NCBI RefSeq assembly: GCF_002954725.1
Contig: NZ_MSCQ01000002.1
Coordinates: forward strand, 1,263,358 to 1,327,357
Direction of reading: 5' to 3'
Source: Photobacterium phosphoreum
GTDB taxonomy: Bacteria; Pseudomonadota; Gammaproteobacteria; Enterobacterales; Vibrionaceae
Length of the DNA stretch: 64,000 bases
Shown here in pieces: positions 14,529-22,378 of the stretch. The notes below the pieces were generated by a model. It did not search any database and was not told where the DNA came from. It worked only from the letters and a program-made list of their open reading frames with translations. The position numbers and the translations under genes were made by a program. Position 1 is the stretch's first letter; the number at the start of each line of letters is the position of its first letter.

Positions 14529-17140
14529 TGCGGTTTATCCGGTTTCATAATGGTGTTGTAAAGCTGGCTGACATTGAGTTTTTGTGGCGTAACAGCTTGA
14601 CCATCAATAACTAAACGATTACCGATTGCAGCCATTACTTTATGTTGGCAATCAATGCATTGCCAATTATCAACCGTGACTGTGGCACCGCTAAAGAGGT
14701 TCTTTTTACGGTAGCTCATTAAGCCATAATAGTGCACGTTACGGCCACTGACATTGGTGGCGTTGATCTGTGAACCATCTTTAGCCACTAAACCGATACT
14801 CACATCACTAAAATCAATATCTGTCGCTGTGATCTGGCTCTGTTCGCCGACAGAAATAGCTTTATCACGAATATGGCTAAAATGCAGATTAGCCAAGGTT
14901 AACAATGAGCCGCTAACATCAATCCCATCACCACCAGAGCGAGTGCCGATATGCTCAAAGCGGCTATTACTGATGCTGCCGCGACAGAAATCGCAATCAA
15001 AACCATCAGATAAAATATGACTTAATGTTAAGTGAGTAATATTAATCTCGCCATTAACAATGTTTAATGCATCTTCAGTGTGGTTATGGTGTATTTCAGT
15101 ATGGTTAATCTCAACCTTAGCATTGATAAAACTGATCGCTCCACGTGGACGCCAGAGCCCTTGTTTAGGGCTGCCAACATCAGCAATATTGACATGATTT
15201 AATACACTTGGTGTAGTCGTTGCCGTTGAAAAAACCACGAGCCCAGCCCACGGTTGATGCTGATGTTTTGCGATCAGTTCGACAGGGGCTGGTGCCGTTC
15301 CGTTAATGGTCAGTCGCCCAAACACCATGATGCCAGCTTGAGATTCAAACACTAATTGCGTACCAGCATCAATAATCAGCTGCCAGTTGGCTGGGGTGCG
15401 CAATCTGTGATTAATATGCCATCGACCCGCAGGGATTTTCCAATGATCATCACCGACTTCGATAAAGGGGTAGTCACTAAGATTTGGCTGTTCTAACGGA
15501 CGCGGTAAAAAAGGCGTTTGGAATTGATAGGCCGTTAATCGCACCTCGGCTAAGGTTGTTGTTGGCGTAGCAGTGCTAACTTCCACAGAATCAATAGTGT
15601 TGGGAAGGGAGAGAGTAAGTGTTTGCTTAGGCTGTAATTCTAAAGGTAACTGACTATTAGCTTCTTCGATGGCAATCGGTTGATTGGCTGAGTTAAAACC
15701 TGTCAGTCGCTGCACATATAACGGCGCTTTAGTTGGATTAGTGATAGTTAACTGTTGTTGATGGTTATAAAAGCTCGCCAATTCCCACAATGGTGTGGCT
15801 CGCATGGCGGTCATATTAAGATGATATTCAGCGGCTAGTGGCGTTATTGAATCGCATTCACGATTGCGGTATTGCTGTTGTAAGCAAGTGATTTGAGTGG
15901 TTAACAGTGAGGTATCGAACCACGGTGTCAATGGCGCACTACCATCCAGCATTGCTCGTTGGGAGTGCTGGATAGCATTCAAATGTTGCTGTAATTCACC
16001 TGATTTAATTAAGCCAGCTAAGGTTGTTAATGCCGCTTGATAATGGTGCTCAACCTCAGGATCGGCGCGCATTGTTTTACTGATCAACAACTGTTCGCTA
16101 GGCGAGCGGATTAATAATTGGTGACGGCTAGGAGATACCGCAACATCACTTTGAATCGGCTCTAGTTTTGCTGTATGTGGATTATAATACCAACGCCAAT
16201 TATTCCAGGTTAGTGCATGCCATGCGCCCCATGTATCAACGGTGGCTAGATATTGGCCTAACAGCTGACTGTCAAAAACATCACTGGCACTGCGGTGACC
16301 ATTAATAAAATCACTGAGTAGGGTTAATGCTAATTGACGTTGGTAATTGAGCTCCAATTTACGACTGATGCGTTTTTGTTGTATGACACGCGGAGTTAAT
16401 TCGCGGCTAACGTGATCATTGTCAATTTGCTGTGAATGAAGATCGAGCCGTAAAATCATCCCTTCAGTTCTGTTATGTGTTGCCAGTAAATCTTGACCAA
16501 ACCCTTGCTCGTGGTACATCACGCCCCAATCATCACCATTGACAATCACTTTTACTGGCGTGTATTGCGGAGAAATAATATTAAATTTGGCTAAGCGTAG
16601 GGTTTGTGCAAAAAGCACCGGACCTTGATGCGTTCTCACATGAGGACTAATCAGTGCAAAGCGTTGCGAATTTAGGATTGCATGTTGTTTTTTGAGATTA
16701 ACTTTTAGCGACCACCGCTGATGACCACTAACATGATCAGTTAGATCACCTTGTAAACGAACATCGGCATTAAAATGTTGATTATTAAACGCTATTTTAG
16801 CGGGGACTTGAGATCTTATAGCGGGGATTGAACCTTGCTCTATCGCTTGCTCACGGTTATCGGCTAATTTTTCCCATTCAGGGTAATCAATATCAACCAC
16901 GATAACGGGCAACTGATGATTGGCATATAGCCAGCGTATGGGGGCATGTAATATATCCGTTGCCAGCTGGTGGATTTTGGTACTTGGCGAGGTTGAGAGG
17001 GCCACATAGCCTGAGTGGATTAATTGCGTTTTAAAGTAGTTAACGGAGGGCAGTGCCAGTAGGAGGATCATGATACTAACAACGGTAATGGTGATCCGCT
17101 CGGTTGATGTTAACCCACGTTTATTAGGTGTTAGTCTCAC
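14525..17140 (-). CDS. CotH-like (protein kinase-like) domain fused to a beta-helix, membrane-anchored
   Basis: Translation starts with GTG at 17140, after GGAG, 2 bp beyond the upstream stop. Residues 16-33 are a single membrane anchor. About 75-340 look like a CotH domain: strands around VRLQGDLTDHVSGHQRWSLK (compare the family's RG-x-S-x-K-x-SW-K), NGDDWGVMYHEQ at 201-212 and NNWRWYYN at 313-320 leading to Asp332, matching the family's H/W-N-x3-Y...D signature. About 430-560 is a beta-sandwich-like linker, and 560-860 is a right-handed parallel beta-helix with many Asn and His (NHTEIHHNHTEDA). CotH proteins are atypical secreted kinases in spores. Here the domain would face the periplasm. 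The beta-helix suggests a polysaccharide or surface substrate. Confidence 0.75.
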   Translation of the reverse strand: MRLTPNKRGLTSTERITITVVSIMILLLALPSVNYFKTQLIHSGYVALSTSPSTKIHQLATDILHAPIRWLYANHQLPVIVVDIDYPEWEKLADNREQAIEQGSIPAIRSQVPAKIAFNNQHFNADVRLQGDLTDHVSGHQRWSLKVNLKKQHAILNSQRFALISPHVRTHQGPVLFAQTLRLAKFNIISPQYTPVKVIVNGDDWGVMYHEQGFGQDLLATHNRTEGMILRLDLHSQQIDNDHVSRELTPRVIQQKRISRKLELNYQRQLALTLLSDFINGHRSASDVFDSQLLGQYLATVDTWGAWHALTWNNWRWYYNPHTAKLEPIQSDVAVSPSRHQLLIRSPSEQLLISKTMRADPEVEHHYQAALTTLAGLIKSGELQQHLNAIQHSQRAMLDGSAPLTPWFDTSLLTTQITCLQQQYRNRECDSITPLAAEYHLNMTAMRATPLWELASFYNHQQQLTITNPTKAPLYVQRLTGFNSANQPIAIEEANSQLPLELQPKQTLTLSLPNTIDSVEVSTATPTTTLAEVRLTAYQFQTPFLPRPLEQPNLSDYPFIEVGDDHWKIPAGRWHINHRLRTPANWQLIIDAGTQLVFESQAGIMVFGRLTINGTAPAPVELIAKHQHQPWAGLVVFSTATTTPSVLNHVNIADVGSPKQGLWRPRGAISFINAKVEINHTEIHHNHTEDALNIVNGEINITHLTLSHILSDGFDCDFCRGSISNSRFEHIGTRSGGDGIDVSGSLLTLANLHFSHIRDKAISVGEQSQITATDIDFSDVSIGLVAKDGSQINATNVSGRNVHYYGLMSYRKKNLFSGATVTVDNWQCIDCQHKVMAAIGNRLVIDGQAVTPQKLNVSQLYNTIMKPDKPQ

Positions 17141-17142
17141 CG

Positions 17143-17865
17143 CTATACTCCAGCAATATTGTGTTGTTCAAGCAATGAGATCTTAATGGTAGGGAAACGT
17201 TGTTTTAATAATGCAAGGCAGCTGTCTAGCTGTTCGACTTCTGTAGCAGTAATAAAAAACGTCGCACTAAAGCTGTATTTATCACAATCAAAACGCCTTA
17301 GTTCTAAGCGCTCACTATGGCTAGCAAGCAGGTTTTTTAGTTCATTTACCGATACTGTAATTTCATGTTCACTGTGATCGTTGATGGATAAAAATAGCCC
17401 TTGTTCTTGAGATACCGTCATATTGCGACGTTTAGTCCACGTGACTAACACTAAGGTTACTGCACAGGCTAATAGTGCGGCTAATGTTTGCCCTGCACCT
17501 AAAGCCACCGCGATACCAATATTTAAAAAGAGGTAGATTAATTCTTCTGGCTCTTTTATTGGGGTTCTAAAGCGCACAATAGACAGTGCGCCGACAAGTC
17601 CTAATGCCAATGCGAGTGAGGCTTTAACAACGGTAATAATTAAAATAACCGTTAGCATTAACAGCGGAAATAAACGTGAGAAGTCTTGACGGTTACAAAA
17701 AGCAGAAGAGTAATGTCGAAAATGGAGACCAATAATAGACGCTAATAAGAAACCTAATAATAAGTTAAGTAACAGCGCCCATAATTGCACACTGGCATAA
17801 GGGAAAAAAAGGTTTTTAATATCCTGCGGTAATAAAGTGAGCAATACCGGATCGATGGCATCCAT
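17143..17865 (-). CDS. DUF4956 inner-membrane protein
   Basis: The 240-aa protein has four hydrophobic segments (about 25-47, 65-92, 110-127 and 128-143) and a cytoplasmic-looking C-terminal domain of about 95 residues. The loop VRFRTPIKEPEEL (97-109) is the hallmark of the DUF4956 family. AAGGA lies 6 nt before the ATG. It is the first gene of the three-gene operon with the CotH-like and VTC-domain genes; 2 bp separate it from the next. The VTC partner could make a polymer in the cytoplasm and this protein could serve the membrane, but that is inference. Confidence 0.85.
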   Translation of the reverse strand: MDAIDPVLLTLLPQDIKNLFFPYASVQLWALLLNLLLGFLLASIIGLHFRHYSSAFCNRQDFSRLFPLLMLTVILIITVVKASLALALGLVGALSIVRFRTPIKEPEELIYLFLNIGIAVALGAGQTLAALLACAVTLVLVTWTKRRNMTVSQEQGLFLSINDHSEHEITVSVNELKNLLASHSERLELRRFDCDKYSFSATFFITATEVEQLDSCLALLKQRFPTIKISLLEQHNIAGV

Positions 17866-18177
17866 AATCTGTCCTTTTGATTCGATCTTTTCAAAGTGTA
17901 GTACAGGAGGAATTGATACATTGTCTAATAGTTAATACTTTCCTATATTAAGGACAGGAAAAATTCTTAAGCTGAATGTTTTGGTGGGTATTTATATGAT
18001 TCTATCGTATAACGTTAGTTGTGTTTTTATGAGTGCAACGTGATGTAATTCTCAATGTTGCTGTAATTGTGATGTGTATTATGCAAATAAAAATAGAGAC
18101 TGATAACGGTCTGAATAAGTATATATTGCTGATTGGTATCTTTTAGTGACAATGACCCAATACAAAGGAGACCGCCG
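17866..18177. other. Divergent promoter region, no gene seen
   Basis: This stretch separates the minus-strand DUF4956 operon from the plus-strand zinc-ribbon gene and must hold both promoters. No long repeat or convincing small frame was found; an AAGGAG precedes the 18178 ATG. Confidence 0.5.
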
Positions 18178-18315
18178 ATGTCAGAAGTCAAACCTATTTA
18201 TATATGTGAAGTCTGTGGTGAGTCAGAATATCTTGAAGGTGACCATACTATTATTTGTATTTGTGGGCATATTCAGACAATTGCTGATAATGAAACTGTT
18301 TTGGATAGTTTGTAA
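18178..18315 (+). CDS. 45-aa zinc-ribbon-like small protein
   Basis: A strong AAAGGAG lies 7 nt before the ATG at 18178, so this start is preferred over a longer reading from 18133. The protein has CEVCGE (Cys9-x2-Cys12 counted from this start) and a second knuckle CICGH (Cys-x-Cys), enough for a single zinc ribbon, and an acidic C-terminus. It is followed by a well-formed terminator, which supports an independent real gene. No family is recognised. Confidence 0.65.
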   Translation: MSEVKPIYICEVCGESEYLEGDHTIICICGHIQTIADNETVLDSL

Positions 18316-18320
18316 TTTTA

Positions 18321-18346
18321 AGCCACTCAATATGAGTGGCTTTTTT
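18321..18346 (+). terminator. Terminator after the zinc-ribbon gene
   Basis: Perfect 8-bp stem AGCCACTC / GAGTGGCT with a 5-nt loop is followed by T residues. Confidence 0.9.
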
Positions 18347-18515
18347 AACTGTCACCAATACTCTGCCTTGTGAATATGGTGGATATTATTCAGTTTGCAT
18401 TACTGTTATTAGTTCACGCTCTTTTTGTCTTTTTGATAATAGTAATAACATTATAGTTTGAAGAAGTAGTGTAAAAGTAAAGATAATATAATCTAGTAAC
18501 GTAAAGAAGAACAAA

Positions 18516-18525
18516 GGACAGCCAT
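18516..18525 (+). repeat. GGACAGCCAT element upstream of the RAYT transposase
   Basis: GGACAGCCAT occurs here, again at 20271-20280 in the same orientation, and inverted at 19784-19793. Shorter AGGACAG words occur near 19676 and 20221. Such motifs commonly flank Y1/RAYT transposase genes in marine gammaproteobacteria. Confidence 0.55.
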
Positions 18526-18586
18526 ATCTTTGCGTATCAACCATGAGTAACTACACTTAAGCTTCAAGTTGCTTATGGTGAAACCA

Positions 18587-19594
18587 ATGACAATCTCAAG
18601 ACGGAAGTTGATAGAGCCTCAAATCACGCCCTTTTATCATGTAATTAACCGCTGCGTACGTCGTGCCTATTTGTGTGGCGACGACCCGTATAACGGCAAA
18701 AACTATCACCACCGTCGAGGTTGGATAGTAAATAAAATCAAACAATTAGCAGCTGTGTTTTGTATTGATGTTTGTGCTTATGCTGTGATGAGTAACCATT
18801 ATCATTTGGTGCTAAAAATAGATACCGAGCAACAACAAAAGTTAACCCCTGAAGAGGTAATATCGCGTTGGTTACAGTTATTTAATGGTCATCCTATTGC
18901 GGTGGATTTCTTAAAAGAGGGGCAAATCGGCTCGGATAAACAACAAGCATTATCAAATTTAGTGGCTGAATGGCAACAACGATTAGGTAGCATTAGCTGG
19001 TTTATGCGCTGTCTTAATGAAGAAATTGCCCGCAAAGCCAATAAAGAAGATCAATGTAAAGGGGCTTTTTGGGAAGGGCGGTTTAAATCTCAAGCATTAC
19101 TAGATGAACAAGCGTTACTATCGTGCATGATGTATGTTGATTTAAACCCGATCAGGGCTGGTGTTACACCGTCACTAGAACAGTCTGATTTTACCTCGAT
19201 TCAGCAGCGTATTCGTGAATATCAGCAACCGAAAACCTCCGCTAAACAATCACCATCAAATAAAGGTCATTTTCAATTATTACCCTTTGTTGGTGTTGAA
19301 CATCAGGCAAAAACAGCCGGAATACACTTTGCTTTTGCCGATTACCTTGAACTTATTGATTGGACTGGTCGGTGTATTCGCAATGATAAAAAAGGCTTTA
19401 TTGGATCTAACCAACCAAAGATTTTGCAACAATTGGGAATAACTCCTGATGCTTGGCTTGAGCATAGTGAACAATTTATGGAACATTACGCCAATGTAAG
19501 TGGTAAATGGTCTCGAATGTGTGCATTCAAACAACATGCCGGTGGGCATTGGTGCAAAGGAAAATCAGCGAGTCACCAGTTACATCCTAATTAG
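18587..19594 (+). CDS. REP-associated tyrosine transposase (RAYT, Y1 family)
   Basis: The HUH motif is HYH (SNHYHLVLKI, about residues 71-73 from this start), preceded by the family opening TPFYHVINRCVRRAYLCG and followed by CKGAFWEGRFKSQALLDE and YVDLNPIRAG, all signatures of the Y1 transposase-like RAYT group. These single-strand endonucleases act on REP-type palindromes and are usually single-copy chromosomal genes rather than mobile elements. In-frame upstream starts exist (TTG 18569, ATG 18575), but related proteins begin at MT-x-SRRK, so the ATG at 18587 is chosen. The frame is intact at 335 aa. Confidence 0.85.
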   Translation: MTISRRKLIEPQITPFYHVINRCVRRAYLCGDDPYNGKNYHHRRGWIVNKIKQLAAVFCIDVCAYAVMSNHYHLVLKIDTEQQQKLTPEEVISRWLQLFNGHPIAVDFLKEGQIGSDKQQALSNLVAEWQQRLGSISWFMRCLNEEIARKANKEDQCKGAFWEGRFKSQALLDEQALLSCMMYVDLNPIRAGVTPSLEQSDFTSIQQRIREYQQPKTSAKQSPSNKGHFQLLPFVGVEHQAKTAGIHFAFADYLELIDWTGRCIRNDKKGFIGSNQPKILQQLGITPDAWLEHSEQFMEHYANVSGKWSRMCAFKQHAGGHWCKGKSASHQLHPN

Positions 19595-19635
19595 ATATAG
19601 ATTCTTAGTATGAGATAAAAATACCGCAATAATTG

Positions 19636-19663
19636 TCAGGATTGTGGGCGTTGCCGATCCTGA
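19636..19663. repeat. Imperfect palindrome downstream of the RAYT gene
   Basis: TCAGGAT and ATCCTGA form a 7-bp stem around a 14-nt GC-richer loop about 40 bp after the transposase stop. It is not followed by T residues. It could be a REP-like substrate, but the usual GTAG-type foot was not identified. Confidence 0.35.
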
Positions 19664-19783
19664 AATATGAGAATAGGACAGATTTAACGAAGAATTGAAA
19701 TAATGAGTTGTATATTTTAGCTCCGAGAGCTTATTGCTAGTGGGATAGTTTGTTTTTTGGGGGCTCTATTTTAATAAATATTT

Positions 19784-19793
19784 GGCTGTCCAT
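19784..19793 (-). repeat. Inverted copy of the GGACAGCC element
   Basis: GGCTGTCCAT is the reverse complement of ATGGACAGCC and lies between the transposase and the small unknown gene, opposite in orientation to the copies at 18516 and 20271. Confidence 0.5.
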
Positions 19794-19870
19794 TGTTCTT
19801 GTCATTGTTCTTTTCTTGTTCTGCTCCTGATAGTGATAGAATCTCCGCATCAGAATTACCGAGAAACTCT

Positions 19871-20209
19871 ATGTTTATCCATCATGTTAACGGCATCGAC
19901 TGGCTGGTGATTACAGCTTTTGAAGAACTGAAAACTTTATTTATCGAAGAAGCTGGTGCGATCACCTATTGCTTCTCTACTGCCAGCGAATTGAACCTGA
20001 TTGATCAAGCTAAGCGCAGTTATGGATATTTGCCTACACTCAGCGGCGTAATCACCGATACTGGTACATTTCAACGCCAGAATAACGAAGAAGATTTGAT
20101 CCCACAGCTTGCCTGCCTAGTTGAAGGGCGTGGTCGAGTGTTTATCTATCACGGCGGCTTTGTGGCTTTTGTGGATGACGAGCAAACCTTTATTACTCGA
20201 ATGGACTGA
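19871..20209 (+). CDS. Hypothetical protein, 112 aa
   Basis: The frame could be read from 19793, but the ATG at 19871 begins a compact globular-looking sequence (MFIHHVNGIDWLVITAFEE) whereas the upstream part is low complexity. It has no signal peptide or membrane segment. Its codon use looks more GC-rich than the surroundings, and it sits between GGACAGCC elements, which hints at transfer with the RAYT region. No family is recognised. The ribosome site is weak (GAGA), so expression is uncertain. Confidence 0.55.
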   Translation: MFIHHVNGIDWLVITAFEELKTLFIEEAGAITYCFSTASELNLIDQAKRSYGYLPTLSGVITDTGTFQRQNNEEDLIPQLACLVEGRGRVFIYHGGFVAFVDDEQTFITRMD

Positions 20210-20270
20210 ATAAAGCATCAAGGACAGTTATAAACAAAAACAGACAGAAAAAAAGAGGAAGAAAAAAAGA

Positions 20271-20280
20271 GGACAGCCAT
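20271..20280 (+). repeat. Second direct copy of GGACAGCCAT
   Basis: Identical in sequence and orientation to 18516-18525. The two copies bracket the transposase and the small unknown gene. It follows a purine-only run (AGAGGAAGAAAAAAAGA). Confidence 0.5.
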
Positions 20281-20390
20281 AATTTATTCTTTGAAGATTG
20301 AAAAATTATGATGCTAGAAGTTTTGAATTTCCAACCAACTGAAATAAACCACAGCCAATTCTAATGTGGGCTAGACTAAAGAAAGAACAC

Positions 20391-20429
20391 AAAAAAGCCA
20401 GAGTAAGATCATTATCTTTCTCTGGCTTT
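20391..20429 (-). terminator. Terminator of guaC
   Basis: AAAGCCAGAG pairs with CTCTGGCTTT across a 16-nt loop. On the minus strand the stem is followed by a T-run (complement of the A residues from 20391). It lies about 50 bp after the guaC stop. Confidence 0.8.
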
Positions 20430-20481
20430 ATATAGCTTTTAAGGCTGTTTAAATAACAAATTTACTGAATAGCAAGTAAGC

Positions 20482-21525
20482 TTATTCTTTACCGTAAACG
20501 TTGTTTTCTTGCTCTTGTACTCGAATAAATGTTGCGCGTTTTGTTAGCTCTTTCAGCTGAGCTGCACCAACATAAGTACAAGTAGAGCGAATGCCACCCA
20601 TGATATCTTGAATGGTGAAATTCACTGAACCACGGTAAGGCAATAATACCGTTTTGCCTTCAGCTGCGCGGTATGTTGCTACGCCACCAGAGTGTTTAGA
20701 CATTGCGCTTTGGCTCGACATGCCATAGAACTTCATGAATTGCTTGCCGTCTTGCTCGATAACTTCGCCGTTGCTTTCTGTGTGGCCTGCAAGCATACCG
20801 CCAAGCATCACGAAATCAGCACCGCCACCAAAAGCTTTTGCTACATCACCCGCACATGAACAACCACCGTCACCGATGATACGGCCGCCTAAACCATGAG
20901 CAGCATCAGCACATTCAATAATCGCTGAAAGCTGAGGGTAACCTACGCCAGTTTTAACACGGGTAGTACAAACAGAACCTGGGCCAATACCGACTTTAAC
21001 AATATCTGCACCCGCAAGAATCAGTTCTTCCACCATATCACCAGTTACCACGTTACCTGCACTGATCACTTTATCAGGGAATTGGGCGCGAACACGCTCA
21101 ACGTACTCAACAAGATGCTCAGAGTAACCATTAGCAATATCAATACAGATAAAGATAATGTCACTGGTTAGCGCCATGATGTCTTTGGTCTTTTGGAAAT
21201 CAGCTTCAGACGTACCGGTTGATACCATTACGTTGTTTAATACTGAAGCATCGTTAGCTGTAATGAACTCAGCCCATTGTTCAACAGTGTAATGTTTATG
21301 GATTGCGGTCATTACTTTATGTTGTGACAATGCGATAGCCATATCAAAGCTACCTACAGAATCCATATTAGCAGCAATAATTGGCACGCCTGACCATTGA
21401 CGACCACTATGTTTAAATGTAAAATCGCGGGTTAAATCAACTTGAGAGCGACTTTTCAACGTTGAGCGTTTTGGACGAAATAATACATCTTTAAAGCCTA
21501 ACTTTAGATCTTGTTCGATACGCAT
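20482..21525 (-). CDS. guaC: GMP reductase
   Basis: GuaC converts GMP to IMP with NADPH, releasing ammonia, and so balances adenine and guanine nucleotide pools in the cytoplasm. The 347-aa length equals that of the E. coli enzyme. The active-site loop [11 protein letters not shown] places the catalytic Cys at residue 186, the same number as in E. coli; [15 protein letters not shown] and [10 protein letters not shown] are further family signatures of the TIM-barrel. An AAGGGA lies about 7 nt before the ATG. It is transcribed alone, with an unusually structured leader (see 21572-21645) and a terminator. Confidence 0.97.
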   Translation of the reverse strand: MRIEQDLKLGFKDVLFRPKRSTLKSRSQVDLTRDFTFKHSGRQWSGVPIIAANMDSVGSFDMAIALSQHKVMTAIHKHYTVEQWAEFITANDASVLNNVMVSTGTSEADFQKTKDIMALTSDIIFICIDIANGYSEHLVEYVERVRAQFPDKVISAGNVVTGDMVEELILAGADIVKVGIGPGSVCTTRVKTGVGYPQLSAIIECADAAHGLGGRIIGDGGCSCAGDVAKAFGGGADFVMLGGMLAGHTESNGEVIEQDGKQFMKFYGMSSQSAMSKHSGGVATYRAAEGKTVLLPYRGSVNFTIQDIMGGIRSTCTYVGAAQLKELTKRATFIRVQEQENNVYGKE

Positions 21526-21571
21526 AATATTTATCCCTTAAATTTTATCGAATGTTGCTCTAGTTAAAATC

Positions 21572-21587
21572 GTTACTGGCAGGTAAC
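21572..21587 (-). promoter_or_regulatory. Small hairpin in the guaC leader with loop CTGCCA
   Basis: GTTAC / GTAAC arms enclose TGGCAG (CTGCCA on the guaC strand). The same six-base loop occurs in the larger hairpin upstream, which may be coincidence or may mark a shared binding site. It lies about 47-62 nt before the guaC start. Confidence 0.4.
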
Positions 21588-21610
21588 TTTTTTGCCTTTT
21601 GAGCAGGCAC

Positions 21611-21645
21611 AAAAAAACCGGAGCGTTGGCAGACGCTCCGGTTTT
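21611..21645 (-). terminator. Intrinsic terminator hairpin upstream of guaC (attenuator or end of a small RNA)
   Basis: A 13-bp perfect stem AAAACCGGAGCGT / ACGCTCCGGTTTT with a 6-nt loop is followed on the minus strand by an extended T-run (seven T counting stem bases). No minus-strand gene lies to its right that would need termination. Hence it is either a leader attenuator in the guaC transcript or the end of an unannotated small RNA. Confidence 0.75.
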
Positions 21646-21918
21646 CAGCATTATAGGCAGAGATTTTTTAAATACAACCCATTAAATGTAAGTGAATATA
21701 TATTAATAAGAATAAATTTATTAATAACTATCACTTTTTTATTATTAATCCCTTATTTTTTATCATATTTTAATTTCAAACCTCCCCGAATACCTGCATA
21801 ATTTATGCTATTGATAAGTTATAAAATAATTCAAATGCTATTGGTATCTCTTTTTGTAAGGGCTATGATTGAATTTTAGAATAACGTAATACATTAAATC
21901 GGTTGTGGAAGGTTTGAG

Positions 21919-22293
21919 TTGTTTTATAGACGAAAGAAAAAAAATCAGTTTCCTGTTGATTTTTATGGTGAAGAAGGAAGTTGGCGTTTTGTGATCCGCG
22001 CTATGTGTCAAAATGAAATTATCGATGCGATGTATTGGTGTGCGCATATTTCATGTCATCGAAAAGATTTTGATTTGCTTCATATTGCGAGTGATAAATT
22101 TGATTGCCGCTATAATTATTCAACAGCAGACCTATCAGATCTTCAATTTGGTTTAAGTGGTACACCGCTTAAAGTGACCATGATGGGTCCCATTGTATTG
22201 ATGTCGACAATTAAACAATATTTTGTTGATACTGAAATGGATCACGAATCTGAACAATCAGCATCTAATCAATTACATCACACAATGGCGTAA
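21919..22293 (+). CDS. Hypothetical protein, probable TTG start
   Basis: The frame opens with TTG at 21919, preceded by GGAAGG at a workable distance, and encodes 124 aa: a basic N-terminus (FYRRKKKNQF), a mixed alpha/beta-looking core with four Cys residues, and an acidic, Ser/Gln/His-rich tail. No ATG occurs before residue 28 (within RAMCQNE), which would cut into the core. No domain is recognised. A strong terminator follows, which supports a real transcription unit. Confidence 0.6.
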   Translation: MFYRRKKKNQFPVDFYGEEGSWRFVIRAMCQNEIIDAMYWCAHISCHRKDFDLLHIASDKFDCRYNYSTADLSDLQFGLSGTPLKVTMMGPIVLMSTIKQYFVDTEMDHESEQSASNQLHHTMA

Positions 22294-22311
22294 ATCCGTT
22301 TGTGTTGTCAT

Positions 22312-22352
22312 AAAAAAACGCTAAATAATATCGATTATTTAGCGTTTTTTTG
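22312..22352 (+). terminator. Long bidirectional terminator
   Basis: AAACGCTAAATAAT pairs with ATTATTTAGCGTTT, flanked by A-run and T-run, between the plus-strand unknown gene and the convergent AraC-type regulator. It can serve both. Confidence 0.9.
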
Positions 22353-22378
22353 TGATTTTTTTTGAGGTTATATCATGC

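Larger units (their letters stand above)
21526..21918. other. guaC leader and non-coding region
   Basis: No protein gene is supported here. On the minus strand it contains a strong intrinsic-terminator hairpin (21611-21645) and a second hairpin (21572-21587) between it and guaC. The remainder up to 21918 is AT-rich and carries the promoter of the plus-strand gene starting at 21919. Confidence 0.5.
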
